From Tillus elongatus (lineage: Eukaryota > Arthropoda > Insecta > Coleoptera > Cleridae): a stretch of DNA of 64,000 nucleotides. The notes beneath the pieces are model-generated. The model was given only the letters and a program-made list of their open reading frames with translations, made no database searches and was not told the origin of the DNA. The stretch spans positions 154,172,547 through 154,236,546 of the forward strand of contig OZ023265.1 of NCBI GenBank assembly GCA_964006375.1, given 5' to 3'. Positions within the stretch are counted from its first letter, which is position 1. Every line of letters starts with the position of its first letter. The translations under genes were made by a program, and so were the position numbers. Shown here in pieces: positions 43,754 through 58,689 of the stretch.

Positions 43754-44100
43754 GCCTCGGTGGTTCAGTGGTAAGAACGTGTGCCTCTGAAGTGAAGGGT
43801 ACTGGGTTCGATCCCAGGGTACTCCTTTCACTTTTTCAGTACATACTGTACAATTAACATCAACCGAGGTTTTAGCATTGTATTTGAGCAAGTTGAATGT
43901 CTGCACGTTCCGCCCTTCGGAGAGGGCCGTCGGCCCTGTGTCCATGCGATGTTGGGCACGTTAAAGATCTCCACCCTCCTTACAGAAAGGCAGGGGTTCG
44001 GCAAAATTTCCAGGATGGTGAGGTGAAACTGCTCCCTGGCGTCGGTGATTGGCCATAGTCGCGGAAATAGGGCCACGTTGCAATAAAACACACACACATT
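43754..44100 (+). repeat. tRNA-derived SINE
   Basis: Head with box A TGGTTCAGTGGTAAGAACG and box B GGGTTCGATCCC (43804-43815). The T-arm CTGGG/CCCAG pairs, but the acceptor stem does not, so it is not a functional tRNA gene. The body (43900-44080) has a GC-rich domain, GAGGGCCGTCGGCCCTGTGT and TTGGGCACGTTAAAGATC, then AGGCAGGGGTTCGGCAAAA. The tail is AATAAAACACACACACA. The strongly conserved look of GGCACGTTAAAGA suggests one of the shared SINE central domains; which one is not established. It sits against a (TA)n array. Confidence 0.75.
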
Positions 44101-44739
44101 TTTATTTATACTAAAAATCGATATATGTACCTTCATTAAAATTATCACAAAAAGGATGAGAATGCAGGAAGTGCAATTTTAGTGTAAATAAATAAGAACA
44201 TCATTAGCTATTTTACTCGGAACATTAATATGCATTTTCTTAGCTCTTTTGTTATGAATTAAAGGAGAAAACAAAATTAACCCCATAAATATCACAAACT
44301 ACAAATCAAATCAAATTAATAACATTAAGTTCTTGCTCAATAATAAGCCTTTTCGACGGCGCACCAATAAAAGTTTTACATCATAATACCATAAACCTCC
44401 CACAATACACAATAGCTATTGTATCTTAGTTTATTGGAAATGTCAAACAAAGTTCCGTTTTGTTTGGCAACATAAACACTCCACCAGACTTATTTCACCG
44501 TTATATGCGGGTTTATTCATGCAATCCCAGTCAGACAACATCAAAGAGACAATTATCTTGCCTGCCGAACTAAATTGCGCAATTAAAAGCAGCTCTTGAA
44601 AGTGGACACTCGAACCCTTAAAGAACTAAAACAATCTAAATGCAATCTTCAACGAACAATTAGCTCGTTCCTGAACTGAAAGTCTTGATCAATAATTCAA
44701 CATGTTTGAATTCCGCGCTTCCAGTCTTGTTCACTTGAA
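44101..44739. other. Low-repeat spacer
   Basis: No internal repeats or coding signals seen. It lies upstream of the candidate first exon. Confidence 0.45.
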
Positions 44740-44994
44740 GTCCAACTCCTACGCCCGCGAATACAAGCGGCGAGCCGCGACGCGAGCCGATCGCGTAATG
44801 TGTATATCGCATTTTCTGTCAGCTGCTTGCTTTGACGGCTGTGCGACGTAAACGCTTGCTTAGTAAACTTTAGTTTGAATTTTATTTGTTTATGTGTCCT
44901 GCTCCTGCTAACTGTTGTGTATTGTGAGGTTTACCGTCGTTGTTTCGTCCCCAACCCCTCGAGCTGACACGGATTTTACAAACGCTTCAAACAG
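44740..44994 (+). promoter_or_regulatory. Candidate host promoter and untranslated first exon
   Basis: The only non-repetitive GC-rich patch with many CpG dinucleotides (CCCGCGAATACAAGCGGCGA, CCGCGACGCGAGCCGATCGC). It is followed by a non-coding stretch that ends CTTCAAACAG/GTAAAGTAAC, a good splice donor at 44995. No TATA box is obvious. No repeat elsewhere in the window matches it. No coding exon follows within the next kilobase that I can recognise, so this is a suggestion only. Confidence 0.3.
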
Positions 44995-45000
44995 GTAAAG

Positions 45001-45889
45001 TAACACACATTTCGATTTACAAACATCGCAGATCCCGTGTCTAGGTTATGGGAAAGGGTATGAGGTTATGCACCCCGTTCGATAAGGCACGCCCATTTTT
45101 TACACACTGTCAAAGCACACTAACTCGCACCTTATACACCACTTTCTTTCATAAAAGCCGGCAAATAACAAAGTATATTCCTGCTGCATTGTACATTGCA
45201 CGAGCTGTCAGGGCAAACCACTATGTTTTCAAGATTGTTAGTAGGGGGAACGTTATTAGAGTCGGCGCATAAAATTGCCGCCGACAACGAACCATTCTGA
45301 TTAGCTTATCATTTTTATCAAACAAATTACTATTCATCTTTTCTAACGCCGTGGATTATTAGATTATACCGTCAAAATATTCACATTTAGTATCGTTTCC
45401 CGCATAAATTCCCTACAGCAGGAATTGGGCAGTGTTTTTTTATCGATTTGTGAGAACTAAGGTCTTGTTTTCACGTGTAAGAGCGCGAAAATGTAAATAT
45501 GTGTATACAAACACCCACGATTTCTAAAATTAATTGAGATAATCCTGTGCTCGTAAAAAATTTAAACGTCGCTTTTTTTGTGGAGAATAATTAATTAAAA
45601 TGTGAGCATCAATTTATTCATTAAAACACGTCCTACAACATCGGATTCTTTTTCGATTTATAGTAATCAATATAGCTTTTTATAGCTTTACGTAGGTTAT
45701 TTTGTTTTTATTACAGGTTTCTCTGTATATCAACGCTTTATCTTTCGCTTAAAATTGGTACTTACCAAAGCAGATGTCGACTTTTTTTTCCATTCTTAAT
45801 TGTTATTTTTATCAGGTAAGGTCAGGTCAGGTGTTTGTGTGATGGACATTTCTGGTGTTTGTATGACTCTATGAATGGAGATGTTTTTT
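45001..45889. other. Low-repeat spacer (possible intron)
   Basis: A 74-codon frame at 45048-45272 has mixed composition and no recognised family. AGGTAAGGTCAGGTCAGGTG at about 45815 holds two TCAGG units. Otherwise nothing recognised. Confidence 0.4.
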
Positions 45890-46960
<1,071 letters not shown>

Positions 46961-46999
46961 AAGGTAAAAAATATAATATAATTTAATAGCTTTCTGACA

Positions 47000-47095
47000 A
47001 CAGGTGCAGCTAATTCATTAATTATTGTTGCCCTTACCTGGTGAAACCGTTCCATCCGAAATGTAGACGTGTAGACTACTTCTCTGGCTTTATAA
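47000..47095 (+). repeat. SINE-like remnant
   Basis: TTGTTGCCCTTACCTGGTGA and GACTACTTCTCTGGCTTTAT match 36718-36790 and, more distantly, the SINE body at 16830-16890. Confidence 0.45.
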
Positions 47096-47299
47096 TGTTA
47101 GTTTTCTTGTGCGTAAACGGTTTCGATGCCTGACAGCATCCTTGGTTCATGACTTTACGAGAGATTCTGACAAATAGCATGAGAACGGAGAGGGAATTTC
47201 CGGTAAATAAGCACTGAAAGTTTGTTTGTTTGAACCACCCTCAGGGGTCTAGGCTGTGTACCTGCACAGAATACCCATAAACACAGTTTAAGTCGTCAA

Positions 47300-47425
47300 A
47301 CGTTGAGAAATTTGGTTAGTGAAACGATCGTTAGGTTTTGGAAAAGTGTGTTGTGGCGATTGGGGTTCTGCAAGTGTACTTATTAGTGCTCATCACAGGC
47401 TCCAATATTCAATTAGTGAAACAAC
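47300..47425 (+). repeat. Penelope-like 3' region fragment with decayed hammerhead
   Basis: TTGGTTAGTGAAACGATCGT followed by GTGTTGTGGCGATTGGGGTT and AAGTGTACTTATTAGTGCTC match 7748-7840. The GAAACGATCGT half of the hammerhead core is kept, but CTGATGA is replaced by unrelated sequence. Confidence 0.65.
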
Positions 47426-47502
47426 AGAAGCAAAAACCCCAATGAGATGTTCAAATGTTCAAAGTGTGTGTGTGTGTGTGTTACATTATGGGATGGTTTT
47501 GA

Positions 47503-47802
47503 ATATTTAATTCAGCAACCACAGACTTTTATCCTAAAGTTCAAAGTGTCCTATCTTCATTTTACGGCAACGACAATATCGCCGCCGCAAGTAATTTGGA
47601 ACTATTTCGAAAACCCCTACAATTACTCGGATTAGGTGGCCTCCTTTATTTACCCGATGCTGCAGTTTTGTGGGATTATTTTGTATTGTCTACTTCCGAA
47701 GGGTGGAGTGAGTCGGTGTTTGATCTGAAAAATGGTTTAGTTCAAGCACCAACACTTTGCTTGGAATCTGCAATATTTTGGGGGAAAATGGAAGCCGCAT
47801 AG
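47503..47802 (+). CDS. Unidentified open frame of about 98 codons
   Basis: Open from a TGA near 47499 to a TAG at 47800, with no ATG near the upstream end. It reads NSATTDFYPKVQSVLSSFYG, then NLELFRKPLQLLGLGGLLYL, then FDLKNGLVQAPTLCLESAIF. Composition is protein-like and it matches no repeat in the window. ATTTAATTCAG before it could be a splice acceptor. FDLKNGLVQAP faintly recalls the DLKLGLATAP motif of long-chain trans-prenyl diphosphate synthases. The aspartate-rich motif expected before it is not present, so I do not assign a function. It may be an exon remnant or chance. Confidence 0.3.
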   Translation: MFNSATTDFYPKVQSVLSSFYGNDNIAAASNLELFRKPLQLLGLGGLLYLPDAAVLWDYFVLSTSEGWSESVFDLKNGLVQAPTLCLESAIFWGKMEAA

Positions 47803-48611
47803 TGACGAAAGAAATTGCAGCGGACCAGCCTGTAAAAGTAGAATACCCAGGAAAACTGTAGTGGAGATAGTTAATCAGGAGATAGATTTTACTGAGGTTT
47901 ACCAGGAAAATTTGCGAAAATAGAAAATATATACTTTAGTTTAAAACAAATGTTGATTTATTATGAAACATGTATATATAAGTAAGCATCTATATACAAA
48001 TTGTGGAAAGAATATGAAAATATAAAATTTGTAACTTAAAATATGTTCACACCAGGGCTGACTGTTATACAAAGTGTCGCAAATTAAGTGAAGAGGGAGA
48101 TATCGGAAGCCTGTTTTAGTTTTTGTTCAAACGCGCAGCTTTCCGTAAAACCTAGTCGCGGTGTTACTCTTACGTCTCTAGATTCGGTCCCCGATTTTAA
48201 GGGAGGGTGTTACTATATGAAGGTAACGGGCAGGAATCGATACTTTACAACGTCCTAACACTCGGGACGCACCTGGGGCACCAGTGAGGGATAAAACATC
48301 GGAAAACACTTGTAGTCCTCCAAAATCCAAGTTTTTTCGACTGGTGTGGCCACGTATCGGGCTTTCATTAGTCTAATTTAACTCGAAGGCTGGGGTCACA
48401 ACGGTAGCATAAAGTTATTTCTCACTATAACATATTTCGGAATAGAGATAAAAACGAAAGGTAACCTATGTGATATTTCTCGGTTATTCGATACGTCCCT
48501 GGACAAATTAAAGGAAACAAAAATATAGTAGGGTCGACAAAACTCTCTCAGTTCTTTCAAGAAAAACTTTAGTGCTAGGGGCACCAGTATATATGATAAA
48601 TTAAATAAAAG
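47803..48611. other. Unclassified spacer
   Basis: No gene recognised. The stretch 48050-48410 is less AT-rich and free of repeats seen elsewhere in this window. Confidence 0.4.
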
Positions 48612-49495
48612 TCTGGACGCAGCAAGTGCATTATGGAAGTGAATTTTCATAAAACTGTGTTTGATTTCAAATATGTCTCCCTAATGCAAGCAGGCATCAA
48701 TCTGGTTACCGGTATAGCCTATATAGAAGGAACAATGTACCATATTTTATCAAAATTACTTATTGTCTGAAAAGCTACAAAAATGTTCCGCAAATAAACT
48801 TAAAACATTTCCGAGATAACTGCTTTCCTAGCCAACAAACCTTAGGTTAATAGCAAATTGAGTTATTGAAATTTGTAGGATTTAAGAAAGTTCGCTACCA
48901 AAACGCACTTACTGCGTCTATATTTTTTTCTTACATGCATCATATTTCGATAAAAAAATGCAAAATTGCAATAATCTTAGGGTGTTCGAAAAAAAATCAC
49001 CAACGACTTATGAGCCAGCCTGTGATTGTCAAACTACCTACCCTATAATTAAAGTATATAATTTTTTCTCGTATCTTGTATAATAACAATTATATTGAGC
49101 TTCTTTACCGTATAAATGCGTCGCCCTGTATATATGTAAACAGATAAAACTGAAAATAAACCTGGATATAGATTTTAGGCGGCCTAGTTTGCGCTTATTT
49201 GAAGCTATCTTTTTAAAATTCAAATGTCACGGTCTCCCCATTAACGATTGTTTTCTACGAAAATTAGCGAAAAATTGTAGACCGTTAAACCATAAACTTA
49301 ACTAAACCTACAGCCAAAACATCAGAGAAGTAAATGGTTTTAAATTATCGATACCACTGAAGCAGAATAGCACTAGTACTATTCTGTTAAATAAGAAAAC
49401 ATGAGAGTAACACATCCAAAAAATATGTATGTCAAATGGAAGTAAATACATTAATTTAAATAATAGGGATGTCCTGCGATTGATGCATGAATAAT

Positions 49496-49825
49496 TTATT
49501 TCAGTAAGTACCGAAAGTGTTGCCCTTTAACTACTTGATAAGGTCCAAGCCTAGGAATAACAAGAACATTGTGTATTGTTTCGGAAAAAAAATTCTCCTT
49601 TCAATTGTTATGCGCAACTTTGAGTCATCAATATTTCTTGGACGACTTAAAAACCCTTTGCATTTCAAATAACCCCACAAAAAAGGTCCAGTGGTGTCAT
49701 ATCAGGTGATCTGGCTGGCCATTTAACGGGACCTCGTCGACCAATTCATTTTCCCGGAAATGCCACATTATGATTGTCTCAAACTTCTCTTGTCCTGGAG
49801 CACCATCTTGTTGTAGCCGAATTTA
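49496..49825 (-). pseudogene. DUF4817-type mariner-like transposase, C-terminal fragment
   Basis: Minus-strand pieces such as GPFLWGYLKCKGFLSRPRNI and DDSKLRITIERRIFF match the region after the third Asp of this group (PLDFFLWGHLK). Upstream, MNWSTRSR and MASQIT resemble NWxGRRGP..WPARSPD with substitutions and stops. It lies inside the interrupted family A copy. It appears to be a fourth lineage, different from MLE-1, -2 and -3. Confidence 0.6.
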
Positions 49826-50295
49826 CAGACCCTCTATTTGAAATGAATTTTCTGTAAATATTTTAGTAAAATGACGAAGGAAGCTGAAACTTAGGGTTAG
49901 CAGAACACTCTTCTTGCGACATTTTCTTTACATAATCCGTATTTGTTTCAGATTATTTTCCTAAATGTTGCGATTTGACGTTTCAAATCACGACTTTGAC
50001 GTTTTGAGGAAAACCCAAAACTTTTTTTCTTTAAACACCTACAGTTTTTTTTATGTTTTAACTGACAGACGTAAATCTTGGTATGTGGGTCGCTATTTAT
50101 AATACAAACACGCGTTCGTTTCCCTTAGTTTGTTACTTTCGGAGATATAAATTTTTCCGAAAGAAGACATACAATTTTCCGGGTAAACCTGGCCAGATTT
50201 TCCTGGCTAACGAACTTATTCAAGCCACTTGCAGAAGGAAGGCACTTAGAAAATTTGATCAAAATCGGCCCATTATTTTTTGACACACACACTCA

Positions 50296-51200
<905 letters not shown>

Positions 51201-51239
51201 GATAAGAATAAAGCAAATAGTCTTTTAAGACACTCTAAA

Positions 51240-51645
51240 CTGTTTTCCCTTTGTAAGTGGCTTGTTCGTTAGTCAGAAAAATCTGACCAGTTTTCTTTTC
51301 AAGAAAACTTTTCTTTCCGGAAATTATTGTATCTACAAAATTAAGTAAGCTAGGGCAACCAAATTTGGTACGCTGGTTTATGCCATAGAAAGTATACCAC
51401 ACACCAAAATTTAGATCTCTAAGGCAAAAGGAACAAAAGTTGTTAGCATTTACCGAAAATAAATTTTATACCACTGAAGGTCGTAAGAGAGCATTAGACC
51501 AACATACTTGCGTGTTAAACAAAATCTATACAAATATGGTTTTTCTTGGCGCTATATAATTTTCGTAAACAAATTAGTATACCATTTCTAAGAAAATTCG
51601 CTATCATAACGCAATTTGCTGCGCCAAGACCTTTTTACTAAAATT
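51240..51645 (-). repeat. Family A core and module end
   Basis: TTCGTTAGTCAGAAAAATCT and AAATTTGGTACGCTGGTTTA belong to the core. It ends CATAACGCAATTTGCTGCGCC near 51630. Confidence 0.65.
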
Positions 51646-51766
51646 CGCTAAACATAGATAATATTTCGATAGTAGTAGTTTTTTATAAGCAACTTAACTA
51701 TGGAATCTTGCAAGACGAGGTGAATAATACTTTTATGTAGTAGTCCAAAACTCATGAAAAATTTAT
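51646..51766. other. Short unclassified spacer
   Basis: Nothing recognised. Confidence 0.4.
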
Positions 51767-52519
51767 CTTTTAGGCAGGGGCGGCTCCTCAATAAAGGCGC
51801 CCGTGCGCGCGCACTGTCGCCTGCCGTGGAAAAAAACAATATTTTTGATATGCTATATCTTAATAAATTTTTATTTACTTTTTTTACGTCCTGCATTCAA
51901 CAAACAAAATTAGTATATCGACGATCGCAGAGAGTGGCAGCCATTAATACAGAATACATAATTAGAATAAGTATAGTGTTAATCGTTGCAGACGTTATAT
52001 ACATCCATATCTACATAAAGCAGTCGGGCGGCGGTGTGTATTTTTCGGCGCTCTCGGGAAATGCGATACTTCATTGCGATATGATCGCCGAATCTCGATG
52101 ATCTTCGTCGAAAACGACCGAATAAGCAATCTGTTGTGCGCTATAAAATTACACACTTCCAGTTTGTATTTGTAGTGGACTTTCGGCAGAGCGTGCGTGC
52201 CTACTACGTAGTAATTTTCGTTTTCGCGTCGGATTGATTTTTAATTAGATCATTTCGTTGTGGTTTATATGTTCTAACAAGACAATTACTATGATTATTT
52301 TGGTTAATACTTCGGGTTGCTTAATAAGTGGACAAAATAATTGTGATTCTGTGATTAATTCAGTGGATATTTTAATTTAAAGGTTAACTTTTTAAGGGAC
52401 TTTTTAACTACTATAACGTATAACTAACTAGAGGAAAACTTGGTAAGTAGTTAATAATTATTAAGTTTAGTAAGTAGGTTTATTTATAATACATTTTCGG
52501 GGATAAAATAGGCGAGCCC

Positions 52520-52658
52520 TTGATTTTTAGTGAATTTTTATTTTAAAAAATTCACTAATAAAGAGGTATCGATGGGGAGACTTTGCAAAAATTTTTTCAA
52601 ATGAGCGCGAACTAGGACCCCTAAAACCCATATCCGGGGTCAGTTTCAATTTTTATAT

Positions 52659-52756
<98 letters not shown>

Positions 52757-53235
52757 ATCCAACCGATAACTCAAAAAATAAGCAACTGATTTCGATGACG
52801 CTCAGCAAGTGCCTTTCTTTCATTAATGGCTTGAATGAGTTCGTTAGTCAGGAAAATCGGATAACGTTTTTCGGGAAAATTTTGAGTTTTGTTTCAAAAA
52901 AAATATTTTTCTCAGAAAATTACAAAAGGATTTCAATGAAATTTGGTGGATATGTTGCCTTATAAAAGACCTTACCACGCACTAAAATTCAACTTTCTAC
53001 ATTTTTAGAAAATTGAGTTATTCAAATTTTGAGTTTTATTTTGAAAAAAAATTTTTCCCCGAAAATTACAAAGCTATTTTGATCAACTTTGGTAAATATG
53101 TTGCCCTGGGTAAGATCCTACTATACATCAAAATTTAACTTTCAAAGTTCGTAGAAACTTGAGTTACTCAAATTTGAAGCATTTAATAAAAATTTACTAC
53201 CAAAACGCACTTGCTGCGTTCCAAACTTTTTTTTC
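52520..53235 (-). repeat. Family A composite repeat, diverged subfamily
   Basis: Starts with the palindromic end AGTGAATTTTTATTTTAAAA..ATTCACTAA, then TATCCGGGGTCAG and the TA array. The core is the diverged type (GCTCAGCAAGTGCCTTTCTT), like 5876-6019. It ends CGCACTTGCTGCGTTCC near 53222. The core is shorter than in the complete copies. Confidence 0.75.
52663..52752. repeat. (TA)n array 20
   Basis: Pure TA repeat of the diverged family A copy. Confidence 0.97.
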
Positions 53236-53282
53236 TTGCGCACCCCCATTGTATGAAGGCACGAGCCGCTACTGCTTTAAGC

Positions 53283-53689
53283 TGAAACATCCTTGTTATT
53301 TAATAAAACGTTCTCCAATCCGCAGAAATATTGCCCGATTTTCTACACATGAAAACTGTAGATCAATATAGTAGAAACCTGCATAGTTACCTGACCTATA
53401 TTCTAAGGTAATTTGATCCAACTATTTTCGTGAATGTTATAAATCTTCTCACTTTGGCCTGGAAGAAATACCTACCTTATGCTTTAACAGGAAATGACAT
53501 CAACTTTTAAAAATTCTGAACCTCTAAGAATGGATCTCGTTCCCGCAAATCTTTTTATTTTTAAAGTAAGAAATAACTTACCTACTCGTAGTGTGACAGC
53601 TGTGTAAGCGCTTGCAAGAATGTGCTCACCTATATCTTTATACTTATTTAAATTCATAAATGTGCAGAAAATATTACTTGCTGGATGAG
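53283..53689. other. Unclassified spacer
   Basis: No gene recognised. A 79-codon minus-strand frame (53484-53723) is not convincing. Confidence 0.4.
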
Positions 53690-54403
53690 CTAAAGTGTGA
53701 ATCAGAACAAGAAAAGCAATCAAATAATTAGTTTACAATATAGTATTATTTTTAAGACACAACTTTTCCACTTAAACCTTCCTTCGGACTTTGCCGTTTG
53801 GGCTGATTTAATTACCAAAAAAAGTGTAATCTGCTATTGGGAATTCGGAGACATGGCTAAGTGATAATACCAAGGACAACAGCTCGCATACCTAGCTACT
53901 GGCTGGTCAGAAAGGATTGCACAGAGAGAGACGGGAATGCAGCTATGTTAAGTATTGCTGAGAACATTAAGGGTCCTTGACGTTGTTGAATTGCATGAAA
54001 AATATCGGTATTAGGGGTGTGCCTCATAATTTGTTCAAAGACTACCTCTCTGAGAGAACAAAAAGGGTAACAATTCGTGACACTCTTAGCAGTGGTCATT
54101 GTGGTGTGTCTCAGGGCAGCGTGTTTGAGCCTGTATTATTTATTATCTATCTAAATCAAATGATGTCCCTAGATATTGACGGTGACGTAATAGGCTTTGC
54201 TGATGAGACAAGTGTTTTCTTCAGCGATGGCGCTTAGGAACGGTTAAGGCAAAAAGCCGAAAAAGAGATGTCAAAGATCACCCATTTTTCCAAAACTAAA
54301 AAGCTAACAGTTAACTTCTAGAAAACATGGTTTGTGCGTTTTGCGTCATAGGCTAATGGCTTGTTAGAATACAAATATTACCTGCTGGAAATTGTACATA
54401 GAG
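53690..54403 (+). pseudogene. Tandemly duplicated LINE fragment, copy A (internally deleted)
   Basis: Starts GAGCTAAAGTGTGAATCAGA and is repeated from 54404. Relative to copy B, about 340 bp are missing near 53983. The RT part reads LLNCMKNIGIRGVPHNLFKD, then SGHCGVSQGSVFEPVLFIIY, then IGFADETSVFFSDGA, where the catalytic FADD is changed to FADE. Several stops are present. Confidence 0.75.
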
Positions 54404-55882
54404 GAGCTAAAGTGTGAATCAGAACAAGAAAAGCAATCAAATAATTAGTTTACAATATAGTATTATTTTTTAAGACACACTTTTTCCGCCTAAACGTTCG
54501 TTCTATTTGCAAAGACTTTGCCGTGTTTGCTGATTTAATTACCAAAAAAGTGTAATCTGTTATTGGGATTTCGGAGACATGGCTAAGTGATAATAACAAG
54601 GACAACGGATCGCATACCTAGCTACTGGCTGGTCAGAAAGGATTGGACAGAGATACGTGGGAGTGTAGCTATGTATAAGTATTGCTGAGTACATTAAGGG
54701 CCTATTGACGCCTATTCTAACTTTGTCGTTTGATTCTGGTGTAGGATATCTAAGGAAACTGATAAGACTATTATTTAAGAACGCAGAAAATAATGCACTA
54801 GATAATTATAGACCATCGTCAACAACGAATCCGTTAAAGATTTTTAAAAAGATTCTTAAGAAAAGATAGATCGGTTACATGGATAAATATAAAATATTTT
54901 CTCAAAGGCAATTTGGTTTCAGAGAGGGGAAGTCAACTCAGGATGCGATGATTGCATTGACAGGAAACATATATAACGCTGTGGATAATTGGCAACCCTG
55001 TATGGGTATATTTATAGATCTTAAAAAAGCGTTTGACGCAGTCAATCATGGTGAGTTGTTGAATTGCATGGAAAATATCGGTACTAGTGCTGTCCCTCAA
55101 AATTTCTTCAAAGACTACCTGTCTGAAAGCACACAAAAGGTAGAAATTCGTGACACTCTTAGCAGTGGTCATTGTGGTGTACCTCAGGGCAGCGTGGTTG
55201 CGCCTGTATTAATTATTATCTATCTAAATGAAATGATGTCCCTAGACATTGACGGTGACGTAATAAGCTTTGCTGATGACAAGTGTTTTCTTCAGCGATG
55301 GCACTTGGGAACGGTTAAGGCAAAAAGCCGAAAAAGAGATGTCAAAGATCGTACATTTTTCCAAAACTAAAAAGCTAACAGTAAACTTTCAGAAAACATG
55401 TTTTCTGCCTTTTGCGTCATATGCTCTTGGTTTGTCAGAATACAGTGAATTAAGGTTGACAAGTGAATGTCAATGTAACCACTACACTATAAAGGGAACT
55501 ACGTCCTCCAGGTACCTGAGAATCAATATCGATCAACATATAGGATGAATAAACATGTTCGTCATGTAAAAACAAGGATATGGGTAATAATAAGTAGATT
55601 TAAGTGCTTTAGGCAGGTATTTTCCTGTGAACAACCGTTAATGCTGCATGAGGCCTTGGTTAAGCCACACCTGATCTATTGGTTGATTGTGTTGGGTGGT
55701 GTGACAAATAATTACTTGTCCGCCCTCAACAATCCACAAAAATGTATTTTAAAAGTAATACTAAATAAAATTACTTACCCTACCCTACTTTATTCTGAGA
55801 CCGGGGTCTTTGACCTTAGGCAATGATTTTTCACTTCCATTTTGGCGTGACAGCATTGTCATCGAAATCTGGGAAGTAAATG

Positions 55883-55970
<88 letters not shown>

Positions 55971-56290
55971 ACACGTGGAAGTGAGGGACCGGTTGATGTG
56001 CCTAACGTGAGGAAGACGCTAGTCAGCTCTCAACTTGTATGGCGGACCCAGGATATAGAATAAGATGCCCCTTGCACTAAGAGGGTTACGAGGTATCAGA
56101 TTATTTAAAAGGAGAATAGCGGAATGGGTAAAAACAAAATCGAGACTTGAGATACATAGTTTCATAGACATGAAATACGTACTGTTTTTGAGTTGTTAAT
56201 GTTAACTGGGAGAATCAGAGTGACAAAAAAATCCCTCGAGCCAAATGGGCCATGCAGTCGAGCCCACTAAATAAATAAGTGAATAAATTA
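54404..56290 (+). pseudogene. LINE reverse transcriptase, tandem copy B, running to its 3' tail
   Basis: RT blocks: FSQRQFGFREGKSTQDAMIA, GIFIDLKKAFDAVNHGELLN, SGHCGVPQGSVVAPVLIIIY and FADD (55269-55280). A 2-bp loss after FADD shifts the frame relative to copy A. Next are SKTKKLTVNFQKTCFLPFA, HVRHVKTRIWVIISRFKCFR and VKPHLIYWLIVLGG. A (TA)n array interrupts the C-terminal part. After it, LALRGLRGIRLFKRRIAEWV continues. The element ends in ACTAAATAAATAAGTGAATAAA near 56285, a LINE-type tail. Clade is jockey/CR1/I-like; not resolved further. Confidence 0.8.
55887..55968. repeat. (TA)n array 21, inside the LINE
   Basis: Pure TA repeat within the C-terminal coding remnant of the LINE. Confidence 0.97.
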
Positions 56291-56464
56291 GTATATTAGC
56301 AAGCGATAACCTTGTCCGGCTGACTTTATGTTGGTCAAGCCCCTAATGCTGCAACTTTTGAGGTAGTCCTTAAAGAGAAGCGGCATACAAACACTGCTTT
56401 ATAAGACTGTGAATCTCAGAGATTGGCTCAACTAGCCTATTATTTGGAATCGTTTCTCAGAGAG
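56291..56464. other. Unclassified short segment
   Basis: No motif recognised between the LINE tail and the minus-strand R4/Dong-like fragment. Confidence 0.4.
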
Positions 56465-57937
<1,473 letters not shown>

Positions 57938-58189
57938 AGAGCAAAGCTGAAGTTTCCTATTCTTGATACCTCAGCTGATGGTCCTTCGGAACAATTGTAA
58001 GTAGATTTGAAATTTAGGGCTAAAAGGGTCTGTTTTTGTTCATATTATAAATGTCCATGTACGCACCTGTTCGCTACTCTTGGCCAGTTGGAAAATATTT
58101 TGATTGGGTGCCTCCCTGAATTTGATATTGTCTTATTTGAGCGAGACCTAAATCTAGCTGTGCTTGATGTTAACTGTTCCATTCTTCTA
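57938..58189 (+). other. Segment preceding a transposase fragment
   Basis: A 70-codon frame (58007-58219) may include decayed transposase sequence just before the recognisable part, but no motif can be named. Confidence 0.3.
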
Positions 58190-58425
58190 GAGGATCAATT
58201 TCCTAATCACCGGATTTAACTCCTTTAAACTTCTTTCTATGGGGCCATTTAAAGAGTAGAATTTTCGCAACAGAACCGGATCTCTGGATGAATTACGACG
58301 ATGCATTGTTGAAGAATGCCGTTTAATAACTCCACAAGTGCTCCAGAATGCCAGAGCTCGTTTTGAACAAAATTTGTAGTTTTGTATGGAAGCTGGTGGT
58401 CAACAATTTGAACACTTACTTAACT
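58190..58425 (+). pseudogene. DUF4817-type mariner-like transposase, C-terminal fragment
   Basis: Reads SPDLTPLNFFLWGHLKSRIF (third-Asp block with Asp changed to Asn). After a one-base frame change it reads EECRLITPQVLQNARARFEQ and CMEAGGQQFEHLLN, then a stop. The end matches the C-termini of MLE-2 (CIEAGGSHFQHFL) and MLE-3 (CIEVGGGHFENLIK). N-terminal and catalytic parts are lost. Confidence 0.75.
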
Positions 58426-58660
58426 GACGTTTGGTTTTTTTTTTACGAAAAATTGACTAATTAGTGCATTTCTTATCACAATGAATGAAATACGAGTTGA
58501 TAAAACTGCCACAAAAATGTGTGCGCTGAATTCAGAAAAGAAAGAACTTTCATGAAACACTCGACCCATGTTCCCTATTTAAAATATAAGGGTTGTTATC
58601 ACCACCCTTAAGGGGTTGATGTGACAAAGTTGTGTTTTATGTCAAAACATGTCCCCCTCA
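58426..58660. other. Probable 3' end of the transposase fragment's element
   Basis: No terminal repeat could be recognised. Confidence 0.3.
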
Positions 58661-58689
58661 ATATTAAAATTGACGTGTTTCAGCGTTTC

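Larger units (their letters stand above)
51775..53274 (+). mobile_element. hAT-like non-autonomous element carrying a family A copy
   Basis: Left end CAGGGGCGGCTCCTCAATAA, right end GGCACGAGCCGCTACTG (reverse complement CAGTAGCGGCTCGTGCC), a short imperfect inverted repeat. Flanks CTTTTAGG (51767-51774) and CTTTAAGC (53275-53282) may be a diverged 8-bp target duplication (6 of 8 match). The left part (52085-52400) has a promoter-like GCGCTATAAAATTACAC. No transposase is present. The interior is occupied by a reverse family A copy. Confidence 0.55.

Noticed and set aside
43754..43826. Functional tRNA gene
   Set aside because: Box A, box B and T-arm are good, but the acceptor stem does not pair and a SINE body follows.
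45815..45840. Telomere-type TCAGG repeat or nuclear receptor half-sites (AGGTCA)
   Set aside because: Only about two units. Too short to mean anything without further evidence.
48396..48650. 84-codon minus-strand frame
   Set aside because: It runs into a family A terminal module and has no protein-like features.
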